64,000 bases of DNA from Sporosarcina sp. Te-1 (GCF_017498505.1 NZ_CP071798.1:806001-870000); one strand, 5' to 3'; shown: positions 30,033-43,140, counted from the first letter of the stretch. The notes: generated by a model not told the origin, from the sequence alone. A program made the numbers and translations.

Positions 30033-30860
30033 TCAGAATTCGAATTCAATTGACATCAATCGATGCGATAATTCAAACCCCAGTTTTTCCGCCACTCGTT
30101 TGGATGGCTCATTGGACTCATCCGTTGACCAAAAAACATCAAAGCCTCTCTTCAGGCATTCCTTTATGTATTGTTGTCCCAGTATCGTAGCTAAACCGTG
30201 ATTTCGAGCATCTTTATCAAATGTTGCTATATAAATTTCATGACGGTTTCCATGCACGCAACAGGAGTAACACGCGCTGACCACTTTCTCATTTTGGACG
30301 ATAGCATGTCCTACACCAAATTGAGTAAAGGATTCTCCGGAAGACCAGTACTCTGTTAACTCTTCTCTTAAATCTTCATCAGCATCAATCAATTCCTGAG
30401 TGATTTTCACCATGGCAAGGTCTTCATCAAGTATATGGCGGGCTTGTTCCAAACCTTTATCAAAACGGTCCCTATCCAATTCGTAATAAACGCTATAATC
30501 CAAATAAAATCTACGGCCATCCACCACTTTTTCCAGTGTCTCTTTCCAAGTGTCATTAATGATAGTGGCGATAAACCAGGTACCTCCACATAATTCAAGG
30601 CTATCTTGCTTTAATTGTGTAGAGATGAAAGCACCTAGCTGGCTGTTAAACGACTCATTCTTTGGATCACCCAATAGGTAATATCTCAACCCTACGGCGT
30701 AAACTATAGCAGTTCGGGGTTCCTCTATCTGATCGACATAGACTACGCCTTCATTCATACCGCTAAGCACGGCGTTTAATACATTTTCATTTTTGGCATG
30801 AGGACTAACCAGCAGTTTATTTACTTTGTAGTAATATTCCTTTGGCAATCTAACGATCAT
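30033..30860 (-). CDS. GNAT family acetyltransferase (two-domain type)
   Basis: 275 residues. The N-terminal half is a degenerate GNAT-like domain. The C-terminal half has the acetyl-CoA motif DKDARNHGLATILGQQYIKEC (R-x-x-G-x-A) and a typical end, DESNEPSKRVAEKLGFELSHR. This layout fits the GNAT_acetyltr_2-type family common in Firmicutes. The substrate is unknown. AGGAGGAATAATTA precedes the ATG. It lies 37 nt upstream of nothing co-directional except accessory genes, so it is probably a single unit. Confidence 0.85.
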   Translation of the reverse strand: MIVRLPKEYYYKVNKLLVSPHAKNENVLNAVLSGMNEGVVYVDQIEEPRTAIVYAVGLRYYLLGDPKNESFNSQLGAFISTQLKQDSLELCGGTWFIATIINDTWKETLEKVVDGRRFYLDYSVYYELDRDRFDKGLEQARHILDEDLAMVKITQELIDADEDLREELTEYWSSGESFTQFGVGHAIVQNEKVVSACYSCCVHGNRHEIYIATFDKDARNHGLATILGQQYIKECLKRGFDVFWSTDESNEPSKRVAEKLGFELSHRLMSIEFEF

Positions 30861-30897
30861 TAATTATTCCTCCATTCGACTGTAACTGCAGTATTGA

Positions 30898-31713
30898 TTA
30901 ATCGCTAAGATGTTCCACCAACCAATTACACACGTTACGTTTCATCTCATAACTGAATTGATGATTGACAAAAGGCATATCAATTCGAAGGTTATCTGGA
31001 TGATCACGATACAATGGCAACAAGCTTTTGTAGAGTTCCAATGAGTAGGTAAAAAGTGAGTCTGTATCCAGATCACCGTTAATCATCAGTAATGGTTTTG
31101 GAGCAAAACGACTCAATTTTTCAAAAGGATCTAGCCTACGCATATACTCTGTTCGTTCATCAATTTCTTTCGCCGCTTCCTGGATCTGATCTTTCCATTG
31201 TTCATAGGTGCCAATAGATAGAATGCTATCTTCCCATGCCTTGGTGAAAGCAGGCTTGCCGGCTATTGAAACCAAAGTCTTGATATTAGGGTTATTTGCT
31301 GCAATATAAAAGGCTGCATATCCCCCCATGGAAAAGCCAGAAATTCCTATTCGGGTCGAATCAATTTCGCTTTGAATTTTATAGTATGCAATCAAAACTT
31401 GAATATCGAGATATGTTTGTTCTATCACTTCATGCATGTGGACATAGGTATCTAAGCCAGAATCTGGCGGAAATACATGTGTAAATTTGGTCGTATTATT
31501 GTGTGATATCCTCGCCCCATGGTCTTTGCAGTCAATGCTAACGTAATAAAATCCCTTTTGGGCTAACATATAGCCAAAATCTAAGGCTTGTTCCCGATTT
31601 GCACCGTATCCATGCAGGAAAAAGATAAGGGGATACTTTGTTAATCCTTCTTGATAGATACTTAAAATCGGTATGTGATTTATTGTTTGATTATCTATCA
31701 CGATTCTTCTCAT
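30898..31713 (-). CDS. Alpha/beta hydrolase (dienelactone hydrolase/prolyl-oligopeptidase type)
   Basis: 271 residues. The oxyanion region is FLHGYGANREQAL, the nucleophile elbow GISGFSMGGYAAF, the acid near INGDLDTDSLF, and the catalytic His in FVNHQF. It should hydrolyse an ester or amide. GAGGGG lies 6 nt before the ATG at 31713. It resembles the YitV/YtmA-like esterases of Bacillus, without closer assignment. Confidence 0.88.
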   Translation of the reverse strand: MRRIVIDNQTINHIPILSIYQEGLTKYPLIFFLHGYGANREQALDFGYMLAQKGFYYVSIDCKDHGARISHNNTTKFTHVFPPDSGLDTYVHMHEVIEQTYLDIQVLIAYYKIQSEIDSTRIGISGFSMGGYAAFYIAANNPNIKTLVSIAGKPAFTKAWEDSILSIGTYEQWKDQIQEAAKEIDERTEYMRRLDPFEKLSRFAPKPLLMINGDLDTDSLFTYSLELYKSLLPLYRDHPDNLRIDMPFVNHQFSYEMKRNVCNWLVEHLSD

Positions 31714-31856
31714 AAAGAACCCCTCATTTCCTCGCAAATATTTCATATTAATTAAAATTTGAAAATATCACAACAAGTATAACATTAAATAACAAGAAAT
31801 ATGTAATTGTTGTAAATTTATTGGAGACAACCAAACTATTTCCCTAAAAATTTTTA

Positions 31857-31896
31857 CGAAAAAAAACCGCTAAGAGTCACACACTCTCTGCGGTTA
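31857..31896 (-). terminator. Terminator overlapping the end of the MFS gene
   Basis: AACCGC (31865-31870) and GCGGTT (31890-31895) with further inner pairing are followed on the minus strand by about seven T. The 5' arm is inside the last codons of the gene. Confidence 0.78.
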
Positions 31897-33103
31897 CCGG
31901 TTCACCCGGCTGCTGCTCCAATATGATTTTCCGTCTCTTCATCGTAAAGAAAAAGATTCCCGTTAATGTGATGCTTATCATGCTGAAGATGATCATCATC
32001 GTCTGCAAGCCTATCAAGTCCAAAAATGCCCCTGCTGTTAATAAAACCACTTGGAATACAACCCGTTCAAGCATATTCCGGAATGAGAAAAAACGTCCGT
32101 GGTATTCTTTCGGCATCCGTTTTTGGAAAATGACCATCGCAGTCGGAAAAAAGCAGCCAAGTGAAAATCCTAATACAGCAAACGAACTTAAGATCATAAA
32201 CAAATGATCCGCAAAAAACAGCATGAACTCAGACAAGCCGACTATCATCGCAAAAAAGAATAATATTTGTGTCGTACTCCATCGCTTGGCAATCCATTTA
32301 ATGGCGAACGATCCAAGCATGAATGCTACGCCCTCAAACGTATAAATCAACCCTTTGATGGAAGCCATTTGTTGTATTTCACTGACATTGATCACAATTA
32401 AATTAAATGAACCTAAAAAGAGCAACGGAATTAATGTCATCACCAGTGTCATTCCGACGGCCGGGAACTCTTTTAAGACGGGAAACACGTCCATGAAGCC
32501 ACTTTTTTGTGGACTAGTGACACCTGCTCTCCCCCTGCCCTGCTGCTCGTCAATCTTTAATGACATAGTGAAGAGAAGCAGAATTCCATACGCAATGAAC
32601 GAGATGAAATAAAGGGATGATAACGACCAATAAACAAGCATGACACCCGCTAGAGCAGTTCCTGCCACCCGGGCAATTGTCGCGACATTCATATGCATGC
32701 CATTCATCGTTAGCAAATCCTTATCCTTGACGACTAACGGTATAGCAGATTGCAACGCTGGGAAGTAAAAAGTAGCTGACAACTGAATGCCGATAACAAA
32801 CGCAATCATCCAAGCGATTGATCCCGTTTGTAAAGCTAGAAGCATGAGAACAACACTTGCCATCCGGCCAATCCCCGATACAATAAGCACAGTCTTCTTC
32901 CTGGATTGGTCAATGATTTTTCCGGCAAGCGGGCCTGCCAAGATACCTGCCAATAAACCAACTGATAAAATCATGGCTTTCACAAAATCAGATGGCACTT
33001 TTTCCTGCATGAATTCTAAATTGCCGATGATTCCCGTCCAAAGGCCCAATCCTGCAATCATCTCACCAGACAAGATGATCCAGACATTGCGATTCCTCCA
33101 CAT
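31877..33103 (-). CDS. MFS transporter (drug-efflux-like)
   Basis: 408 residues and about 12 membrane segments. The loop 2-3 signature is GPLAGKIIDQSRKK. It resembles the MFS group that includes macrolide-type and enterobactin-type exporters; the substrate is unknown. Start is the ATG at 33103 behind GGGGTGGGG; a longer frame to 33292 covers the parC terminator region and is not supported. It is a monocistronic gene downstream of parC on the same strand. Confidence 0.85.
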   Translation of the reverse strand: MWRNRNVWIILSGEMIAGLGLWTGIIGNLEFMQEKVPSDFVKAMILSVGLLAGILAGPLAGKIIDQSRKKTVLIVSGIGRMASVVLMLLALQTGSIAWMIAFVIGIQLSATFYFPALQSAIPLVVKDKDLLTMNGMHMNVATIARVAGTALAGVMLVYWSLSSLYFISFIAYGILLLFTMSLKIDEQQGRGRAGVTSPQKSGFMDVFPVLKEFPAVGMTLVMTLIPLLFLGSFNLIVINVSEIQQMASIKGLIYTFEGVAFMLGSFAIKWIAKRWSTTQILFFFAMIVGLSEFMLFFADHLFMILSSFAVLGFSLGCFFPTAMVIFQKRMPKEYHGRFFSFRNMLERVVFQVVLLTAGAFLDLIGLQTMMIIFSMISITLTGIFFFTMKRRKIILEQQPGEPVTAESV

Positions 33104-33162
33104 ATTCCCCACCCCAGCTTCAACTATTTCGATTCTCGAATCATTATAATCGAATAAACAGA

Positions 33163-33192
33163 AAAAGTCACGGGCCTTTAGCCCGCGACCTA
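33163..33192 (-). terminator. Terminator of the parE-parC operon
   Basis: A GC-rich hairpin (GTCGCGGGC with GCCCGTGAC) ends in five T on the minus strand, right after the parC stop. Confidence 0.82.
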
Positions 33193-33194
33193 GT

Positions 33195-37636
<4,442 letters not shown>

Positions 37637-37686
37637 CTACAAGAAAAGCTTGTCAAATCAACGTTTTCATGTAGCTCGCTCAATTT

Positions 37687-37715
37687 ATTGTATAGAACAA
37701 CGCTGTAATATGCAA
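37687..37715 (-). promoter_or_regulatory. Candidate parE promoter
   Basis: On the minus strand TTGCAT (37710-37715) and TACAAT (37687-37692) are 17 bp apart. The transcript would start near 37680, about 90 nt before parE. Confidence 0.5.
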
Positions 37716-37796
37716 TGACAAGAGGAATTTCCGTCCAATTAGCAATATGTCGACTGCGTGCTTTTCGTAACGAGACAGTCACAATTGCAATTCTCA

Positions 37797-37825
37797 TTGT
37801 CCCCTTCCTGACGTTCTGCTAAACT
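37797..37825 (+). promoter_or_regulatory. Candidate plsY promoter
   Basis: TTGTCC (37797-37802) and TAAACT (37820-37825) are 17 bp apart, 32 nt before the plsY start. Confidence 0.45.
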
Positions 37826-37857
37826 AACAGTAACGGAAATAAGTAAAGGGGACCATT

Positions 37858-38460
37858 ATGGAAACAGCTATTTTACTATTGCTTGCGTATCTACTCGGCT
37901 CCATTCCTTCCGCCCTTTGGATAGGCAAACTATTTTTTAAGACAGACGTCCGCGAACATGGAAGCGGCAACTTAGGAGCGACTAATACGTTCCGCGTGTT
38001 AGGCAAAACAGCAGGGTTGATTGTTACGATTCTTGACATCTTGAAAGGGACTGCAGCCGTCCTGCTTCCATTGCTTCCCTACTTCAGCGACGTGAAAATT
38101 CATCCGCTTATTGTTGGATTTTTGGCGGTCATCGGGCATATCTTTCCTGTGTTCGCGCGTTTTAAAGGCGGCAAAGCTGTTGCCACTTCAGGCGGTATCC
38201 TATTAGGGTATAATTGGCCAATCTTCCTCATTGTCCTCTTGACGTTCCTGATCGCCTTGAAGATCACGAAGATGGTTTCATTATCTTCCATGATTGTTGC
38301 AGCCGTTGCATTTATCTATACCGTCATTTATTATTTCATGACCGATGACGTGTACTTGATGATTATAGTCGGGCTCATGGCAGTATTCATCTTCTACCGC
38401 CATCGGGCAAATATTACGAGGATCAAAGCGGGAACCGAGCCAAAGGTGAAGTGGTTGTAA
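37858..38460 (+). CDS. plsY: Acyl-phosphate glycerol-3-phosphate acyltransferase PlsY
   Basis: 200 residues and about five membrane helices. The three conserved loops are visible: GSGNLGATNTFRVLGK, GHIFPVFARFKGGKAVATSGG and the C-terminal IYRHRANITRIKAGTEPK-like end. It moves the acyl group from acyl-phosphate to glycerol-3-phosphate, the first step of phospholipid synthesis. AAAGGGGACC precedes the ATG. It is divergent from parE, as in B. subtilis (yneS). Confidence 0.97.
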   Translation: METAILLLLAYLLGSIPSALWIGKLFFKTDVREHGSGNLGATNTFRVLGKTAGLIVTILDILKGTAAVLLPLLPYFSDVKIHPLIVGFLAVIGHIFPVFARFKGGKAVATSGGILLGYNWPIFLIVLLTFLIALKITKMVSLSSMIVAAVAFIYTVIYYFMTDDVYLMIIVGLMAVFIFYRHRANITRIKAGTEPKVKWL

Positions 38461-38493
38461 TACAATAGGACAAACCGAAAGGCGGGATGCTGA

Positions 38494-38787
38494 ATGAATA
38501 TCGTTTTATCAGAGGAAGCTTTAGAATGGTTTCATGAGGAAATGGACGTGGAGCCAGGGGATGAAATTAAGTTCTTTGCACGCTATGGCGGGGCCAGCCC
38601 ATTACATGAAGGATTCTCATTGGGTATGAGAAAGGAAGGCCATGATGAAGTGGGTGTTTCCATAGAAAAAGACGGAGTCCTCTTTTATGTCGAGAAGCGT
38701 GATGAATGGTTTTTTTCAGGACACGACTTGCATGTTACGGTGGATCCTGAATTGAATGAACTACAATTCTCTTATGAAAAAGCGTGA
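38494..38787 (+). CDS. yneR: HesB/YneR family protein
   Basis: 97 residues with the HesB-like fold of the YneR branch (SEEALEWFHEEMDVEPGD; FFARYGGASPLHEGFSLGM), lacking the three conserved cysteines of true IscA iron-sulfur carriers. The function is unknown. It follows plsY by 33 nt, and the pair matches yneS-yneR of B. subtilis. AAAGGCGGG precedes the ATG. Confidence 0.9.
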   Translation: MNIVLSEEALEWFHEEMDVEPGDEIKFFARYGGASPLHEGFSLGMRKEGHDEVGVSIEKDGVLFYVEKRDEWFFSGHDLHVTVDPELNELQFSYEKA

Positions 38788-38806
38788 GCACGGCTTGCGC
38801 TTTTTT
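38777..38806 (+). terminator. Terminator of plsY-yneR
   Basis: AAAAGCG (38778-38784) and CGCTTTT (38798-38804) with a T run; the 5' arm overlaps the last yneR codons. Confidence 0.72.
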
Positions 38807-38941
38807 CTTTCGCAATAATTTACTTTACATAATATTATTATGGTTAGTATATTGTCTTTTCTTTTTCCTTCTTCTAAAAAAAGCAAGTCCAGAATTTGGT
38901 TATCTGTTATCTAAATACCTGAACATTCCAGTTGTAATCTT

Positions 38942-38983
38942 TGTAACGCAAATGTAAAAAAACGTAAAGTCTGCTGTTATCAT
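38942..38983 (+). promoter_or_regulatory. WalR-type box and promoter of the NlpC/P60 gene
   Basis: TGTAAC (38942-38947), five bases, then TGTAAA (38953-38958) fit the known WalR (YycF) direct-repeat consensus exactly. TATCAT at 38978-38983 could be the -10 box, which would place the second half-site over the -35 region as expected for activation. Confidence 0.6.
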
Positions 38984-38990
38984 GGCATTT

Positions 38991-39064
38991 ACGCCTGCTG
39001 GTAAAATTGCACGGTATTTATTTCCTGCCAACCTTGCAATTTTTCTATGGTACTGTAAAGGCGT
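38991..39064 (+). promoter_or_regulatory. Nested-hairpin leader of the NlpC/P60 gene
   Basis: An outer pair ACGCC (38991-38995) with GGCGT (39060-39064) encloses a 9-bp pair AAAATTGCA (39003-39011) with TGCAATTTT (39035-39043). A T run after the inner stem makes it attenuator-like. No known riboswitch class fits. Confidence 0.4.
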
Positions 39065-39098
39065 TCCGAAAACATTGGTTACATACAAGGAGGAAAAT

Positions 39099-40034
39099 AT
39101 GAATAAAAAAATTATATCAGCGGCGTTAGCCGCCACTGTCACTCTTAGCACATTAGCCATTCCGGCTTTAGAGCCGCAACCAGTATCTGCCGCTACTCTA
39201 ACTTCACAATCCAACACAGCGGCTGTAAATGCCAAAGCGGATCAATTGATTGCGACAGCGAAAAGTCTGATTGGAAAAGCAAGCTATAGTAATACACAAT
39301 ATAAAGATACGTATCCTTATAAATTTTCCTGCGCCTCTTTTCTTATGTATGTTTTTGAGAAAAACGGCGTCGACCTTGGCACCTATAACGAAGATTACAT
39401 GATGAAACAAGGGACATATGTGGCAAAAGGCCAATGGAAAAAAGGAGATCTTCTTTTCTTTAAATCAAAGAAAACAGGAACAGATCCGGACCATGTTGTC
39501 ATGTATATCGGAAACAACAAAGTCATACAAATGGCGGATCCGAAACAGAAAATCGTTATTACAGACATGAACAGCAAACCGTACTACAAAGATAACTATG
39601 TAACGGCCCGCCGCGTGCTTCCGAGCCTTATGTCTTCCAACCCGGCAACGACAGGCGACAAAATTGTTGAATCGGCATATAAACTTCGTGATAAAGCGAC
39701 AATCGGAAGTACCACGAATGCAAGTGCTATGAGATTCACGAGCACCGGGTTTATCAATTATGTTTACAAAAAACAAAACATCACTCTTCCGGCTACATCT
39801 ATTTCAGCTTTGATGGCGAAAGGGACAACCGTATCACGCGCTAACTTGCAGAAGGGCGATTTAGTCTTCTTCAATAGTGTCAAAGGATCGAAAACGCCTA
39901 GTTTGGTCGGAATTTACGCTGGCGATTATCGGTTGATCATCCCGACATCCTCGGGTGTTCAATCCCGGGTTCTACTCGTCGATTATTATAACACTCACTA
40001 TATTACAGCGAAGCGGATCATTTCAAAAAAATAA
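39099..40034 (+). CDS. Secreted protein with two NlpC/P60-like domains, the second inactive-looking
   Basis: 311 residues. The Sec signal ends near PVSAA (about 28-32). Domain 1 (about 48-175) has the catalytic Cys78 in FSCASFLMYVF and His132 in DPDHVVMYIG. Domain 2 (about 185-310) repeats the fold, but the aligned positions are Ser215 (FTSTGFINYVY) and Leu269 (PSLVGIYAG). Active NlpC/P60 enzymes cut peptidoglycan stem peptides. There are no LysM or SH3 repeats. AAGGAGGAAA precedes the ATG at 39099. The WalR-like box fits a wall-maintenance hydrolase. Confidence 0.85.
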   Translation: MNKKIISAALAATVTLSTLAIPALEPQPVSAATLTSQSNTAAVNAKADQLIATAKSLIGKASYSNTQYKDTYPYKFSCASFLMYVFEKNGVDLGTYNEDYMMKQGTYVAKGQWKKGDLLFFKSKKTGTDPDHVVMYIGNNKVIQMADPKQKIVITDMNSKPYYKDNYVTARRVLPSLMSSNPATTGDKIVESAYKLRDKATIGSTTNASAMRFTSTGFINYVYKKQNITLPATSISALMAKGTTVSRANLQKGDLVFFNSVKGSKTPSLVGIYAGDYRLIIPTSSGVQSRVLLVDYYNTHYITAKRIISKK

Positions 40035-40090
40035 CAAATAATGAAAAATGGATACGGGGTATGAATTTTACAGCCCCTGTTCCGGACCAA

Positions 40091-40126
40091 AAAGGCGAAG
40101 GAGAACATGATGTTTTCCTTCGCCTC
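40091..40126 (-). terminator. Terminator of the first Mur ligase operon
   Basis: GGCGAAGGA-type arms (40094-40102 and 40116-40124) form a stem followed on the minus strand by five T, about 45 nt after the ligase stop codon. Confidence 0.72.
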
Positions 40127-40169
40127 TCTGCTTATTTAAATTTGAAGTCTTGTAGGAAAGGAGCATCAC

Positions 40170-41558
40170 TCATTTTTTCCGTAATCCTTTAGCGAAGTCA
40201 ATCAAATCCTTGCTGGACATCGGCCCTTTTATAAGTACCAATGTATTTTCATCCAACAAAGGGACAATGATATCCTCAATGCCCTCCACTTCCTTCAACA
40301 TTCGGATGTCGGCTTCACTGCCTGCCCGTTTTGCCTGCCTGCCGATTTCCTCTGCTTTGTTGCCGATTGTGATCAAGAGATCGATCGGCTGTTCGGCAAT
40401 AACATCACCGATCTCCCGATGATATTTTTTTTCAAATCGTCCGAGCCGCTTAATGTCTCCAACAACAAAGATGATTTTTTTTCCGCGCCCCAGTTCCTTT
40501 ACCACTTGCAAGGCAGCTTTTATAGAAGTCGGATTGATGGTCCAGGTATCGTCGATGATAGTACTACCGGAAAGACCCTCAAAGAATTGCATATGCCGTT
40601 CTGGATTCGAAAAGGAAGCCAAACAGTCGATTGCATCACGTTCAGCCAGTCCCATTTCAGTTGTCGCGGCAATCGCCGCCAATGCGTTATATACCTGATG
40701 CGTCCCGAAACCTGGCACAAATGCCGTGAAAGAGGCTCCATCATGAATTAACGTAAAAGCCATGCCCCCTTCCGCAAACCGTATATCAGTCGCCCAGTAA
40801 TCAGCCTCTTCTTGGATGCTGATATATAGTATCTTGTCTCCTCGAAACGCGGCGAGCCCGACTTTTTTTGTGTTTTCATCATCCTTATTTAATATGAGGG
40901 TGCCGCCTTGTGAAATACCTTCTACAATTTCACCCTTGGCACGGATATAGCCGTCCAAATCATGACACCCATCCAAATGATGGACACCAATATTCGTCAG
41001 GATGCCGATTGTCGGTTTATAAATCATGCATTGGTGTTTGATGTTCCCTGAATTACCGAGGCCGTGTTCGAACACAGCTACATCCGTCCGATCGTCCAAT
41101 TGCAATAAATAAGGGAAGGAGCGGCGTGGCTCATTTTTGCTGCTGACGGAAGCGACGACATTATGTTTATGCTTCATAATATGACGGATCATATCTTTCG
41201 TTGTTGTCTTTCCGCACGTCCCCGTAATCGTTACTACAGGTATGTGAAATAAGCCTCGATAATAATTGATGAAGGTCCAATATGCCTGTACGAGACTCGG
41301 TACTTTTATGATGGTAATATCAGGAAGGTCTATTTGGATCTCTTCTACCGGTTTATCTGTGATCAGCAAAGCGGGTTTCTTAGCTTTGATTTCTTCCCAA
41401 TGGATGGTATCGGAGCGGTGAACAAACATCAATGTATGTGTTCGGGACAACGCCTGACGTTTGTAATAGATGGCGTGATGCACCCTCCAATTGACTGCTC
41501 CATAAATAAGCTCACCTTGAAGGAGCTTCTCGATTGTTCGCACATCTAATGGTTTCAT
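40170..41558 (-). CDS. MurF-like Mur ligase family protein (free-standing, copy 1)
   Basis: About 462 residues with the three-domain Mur ligase layout. P-loop TGTCGKTTTK (Lys117), metal Glu164 in VFEHGLG, NIGVHHLD (189-196), carbamylated-Lys site AKGE (Lys208), and NKDDEN. The MurF signature DDTYNANP reads DDTWTINP here. The ligation chemistry (ATP-driven amide bond) should be intact, but the substrate is probably not the normal MurF pair. Start is the second ATG (41558), 6 nt after GGAGG. It is the last gene of the unit 43140-42640-41558, with 29 nt to its upstream neighbour. Confidence 0.85.
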   Translation of the reverse strand: MKPLDVRTIEKLLQGELIYGAVNWRVHHAIYYKRQALSRTHTLMFVHRSDTIHWEEIKAKKPALLITDKPVEEIQIDLPDITIIKVPSLVQAYWTFINYYRGLFHIPVVTITGTCGKTTTKDMIRHIMKHKHNVVASVSSKNEPRRSFPYLLQLDDRTDVAVFEHGLGNSGNIKHQCMIYKPTIGILTNIGVHHLDGCHDLDGYIRAKGEIVEGISQGGTLILNKDDENTKKVGLAAFRGDKILYISIQEEADYWATDIRFAEGGMAFTLIHDGASFTAFVPGFGTHQVYNALAAIAATTEMGLAERDAIDCLASFSNPERHMQFFEGLSGSTIIDDTWTINPTSIKAALQVVKELGRGKKIIFVVGDIKRLGRFEKKYHREIGDVIAEQPIDLLITIGNKAEEIGRQAKRAGSEADIRMLKEVEGIEDIIVPLLDENTLVLIKGPMSSKDLIDFAKGLRKK

Positions 41559-41587
41559 CATTTACCTCCCTTCCACTGACGCCCGAG

Positions 41588-42640
41588 TTAGTTTTCATTT
41601 TTCTTTTGGTACGACTTTATTCTCCAATACATCTCCTGATCTTCAAGCGAATGGAACATGGCCAAGTCCGGTACATAATTCCCTTCCAATATAAAAACCT
41701 TTCCGCATTGTGTAATCCCCATATCAAAGCCGATGATATCGGGCGCCGGACGGACTCGTTCGAGTTGCTTGGCAGCCGCCAAACTTACTCGAAACAACCG
41801 GTCTTTCAGTCTTCGTGCACCGAAACGGGCAATGGACGATTGTCGGATCCCTTCCTCATAGGGTATGATATGCTGTGCGACATTCGTCACAAAAAAATCA
41901 GTCGCCGCGACTTTGACAAGGATTCCCGTTCCAATCCAGCGATTTCCAACCTTTTGCACAACAACACGAAAATCAATGGGACAACCCTCAATTTCAGCCA
42001 GCCTTAATTTTTGTTGCACAATATATGGTTTTTTCGTTATGTCGGAAGTGGTTAACCGTTCTACTACTTCTTCATAAGTTGCGCACGTAACTTTCTCGTT
42101 CCATTGGTGAACCTCTAAACTTTCATCGGTTTTCCGGATGACCTGGATGATGCCTCTCCCTTCCTGGCCGATACAAGGTTTCAGAAGAATTTCCTTGTAT
42201 TGCTGTAGAAAATGACGAACAGTTTCAGGCGTATATAACTCAGTTGGGGGCAGATAGGGAGTTAATCTATTTTTGCTTCTTAACAATGCGTTTTGACTCC
42301 ATTTGCTATTTCGGAAATGTAGTCGATGATGTTCCAATTGAACCTTTCCAAACGGATTGTAATTCACGGTAAGGACAACGGTCAGACTATCCTGATGTTT
42401 TGCTGTCACTTCATTCGCAATCCGCTGCAAAGAACTTCGCATTCTTGCAATACGCCAACGGAACAGTGAATGGGCGGCCATCATACCATCCACCTTGATA
42501 ACAGAGGCGATATGCCAGGGTAAGTTCTCTTCTTCCCTTTGCATTGTGACAATGAAACGTTCATCGGTCTGCCGGTCTCGCAATTGCTGAGGAAGTATAA
42601 AATTTGTCAAAGATCTTATATTGCTGGTTATCTTTCTCAC
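41588..42640 (-). CDS. YheC/YheD-type ATP-grasp protein
   Basis: 350 residues. The C-terminal two-thirds is an ATP-grasp domain: LLKPCIGQEGRGIIQV (about 150-165), PYIVQQKLRLAEI, DFRVVVQK, and the metal-ligand strand GFDMGITQCGKVFILEGNYVP in outline. B. subtilis YheC/YheD are annotated as endospore-coat-associated proteins, so a sporulation role is plausible. ATP-grasp enzymes form amide bonds to a carboxylate activated as acyl-phosphate. Start is GTG at 42640 behind GGCGGTG. It is placed between the Cys-rich protein and the Mur ligase. Confidence 0.85.
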   Translation of the reverse strand: MRKITSNIRSLTNFILPQQLRDRQTDERFIVTMQREEENLPWHIASVIKVDGMMAAHSLFRWRIARMRSSLQRIANEVTAKHQDSLTVVLTVNYNPFGKVQLEHHRLHFRNSKWSQNALLRSKNRLTPYLPPTELYTPETVRHFLQQYKEILLKPCIGQEGRGIIQVIRKTDESLEVHQWNEKVTCATYEEVVERLTTSDITKKPYIVQQKLRLAEIEGCPIDFRVVVQKVGNRWIGTGILVKVAATDFFVTNVAQHIIPYEEGIRQSSIARFGARRLKDRLFRVSLAAAKQLERVRPAPDIIGFDMGITQCGKVFILEGNYVPDLAMFHSLEDQEMYWRIKSYQKKNEN

Positions 42641-42668
42641 TTGATCACCGCCTTTCCGGTTATGGCCA

Positions 42669-42691
42669 GACTCCCGTCGCAGACGGGAGTC
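42669..42691. other. Stable 10-bp hairpin without T run
   Basis: GACTCCCGTC (42669-42678) and GACGGGAGTC (42682-42691) form a perfect stem with a 3-nt loop between the Cys-rich protein gene and the ATP-grasp gene. Lacking a T run, it is more likely an mRNA stability or processing element than a terminator. Confidence 0.5.
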
Positions 42692-42705
42692 GACATGTTG
42701 GGTTG

Positions 42706-43140
42706 TTACATGCAGCCACGTGCCATGATGGAACCTTGCTTAACTGGCGCAGCTCCTAATTGATCAAAGAAGTCGAAAATCTCGAATTCCTTGACCACAT
42801 CAGCTTTCGCCATCTTGGAATAGTCACTGAAGATGGCCTGGAACCCATACGTAATCCCGTCGATGATTCCTGTGCCTCGTATGGTTACATCGCACCGATA
42901 GTCTCCTCCGCAGCATGTCACTTGCTTAAAGGATGTTGCAGTGAATGTAAAATTTCTTGCTCCATTATTTTCCGTATCATCAAAACGCAAGGTGAGCCGG
43001 GAACTGCCTGGTGTGGACACACAAATATCAGCGGTATACGTAATCGTTCCGCATACTGTTCCAGGCACTCCTTCGAATGACACCCGATTCTGTTGGGATA
43101 CCGCGTTGACACGGACACCACAAGGGCAAACAATACCCAT
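42706..43140 (-). CDS. Cys-rich hypothetical protein in the ligase cluster
   Basis: 144 residues with nine cysteines, several paired (CPCG at 5-8, CC near 76-77, and a Cys two residues from the end). The sequence is rich in beta-forming Thr/Val/Phe (TFTATSFKQV; FQAIFSDYSK). I do not recognise the family. Composition and neighbourhood fit a disulfide-linked spore coat or crust structural protein, which is inference. AGGAGGGG precedes the ATG. It is the first gene of the unit that continues with the ATP-grasp and Mur ligase genes. Confidence 0.72.
   Translation of the reverse strand: MGIVCPCGVRVNAVSQQNRVSFEGVPGTVCGTITYTADICVSTPGSSRLTLRFDDTENNGARNFTFTATSFKQVTCCGGDYRCDVTIRGTGIIDGITYGFQAIFSDYSKMAKADVVKEFEIFDFFDQLGAAPVKQGSIMARGCM

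Noticed and set aside
38991..39064. A cyclic-di-AMP riboswitch upstream of the NlpC/P60 gene
   Set aside because: The conserved sequence blocks of that riboswitch class are not found.
42669..42691. A transcription terminator between the Cys-rich and ATP-grasp genes
   Set aside because: The hairpin is strong but has no T run on either strand, and the flanking genes look co-transcribed.
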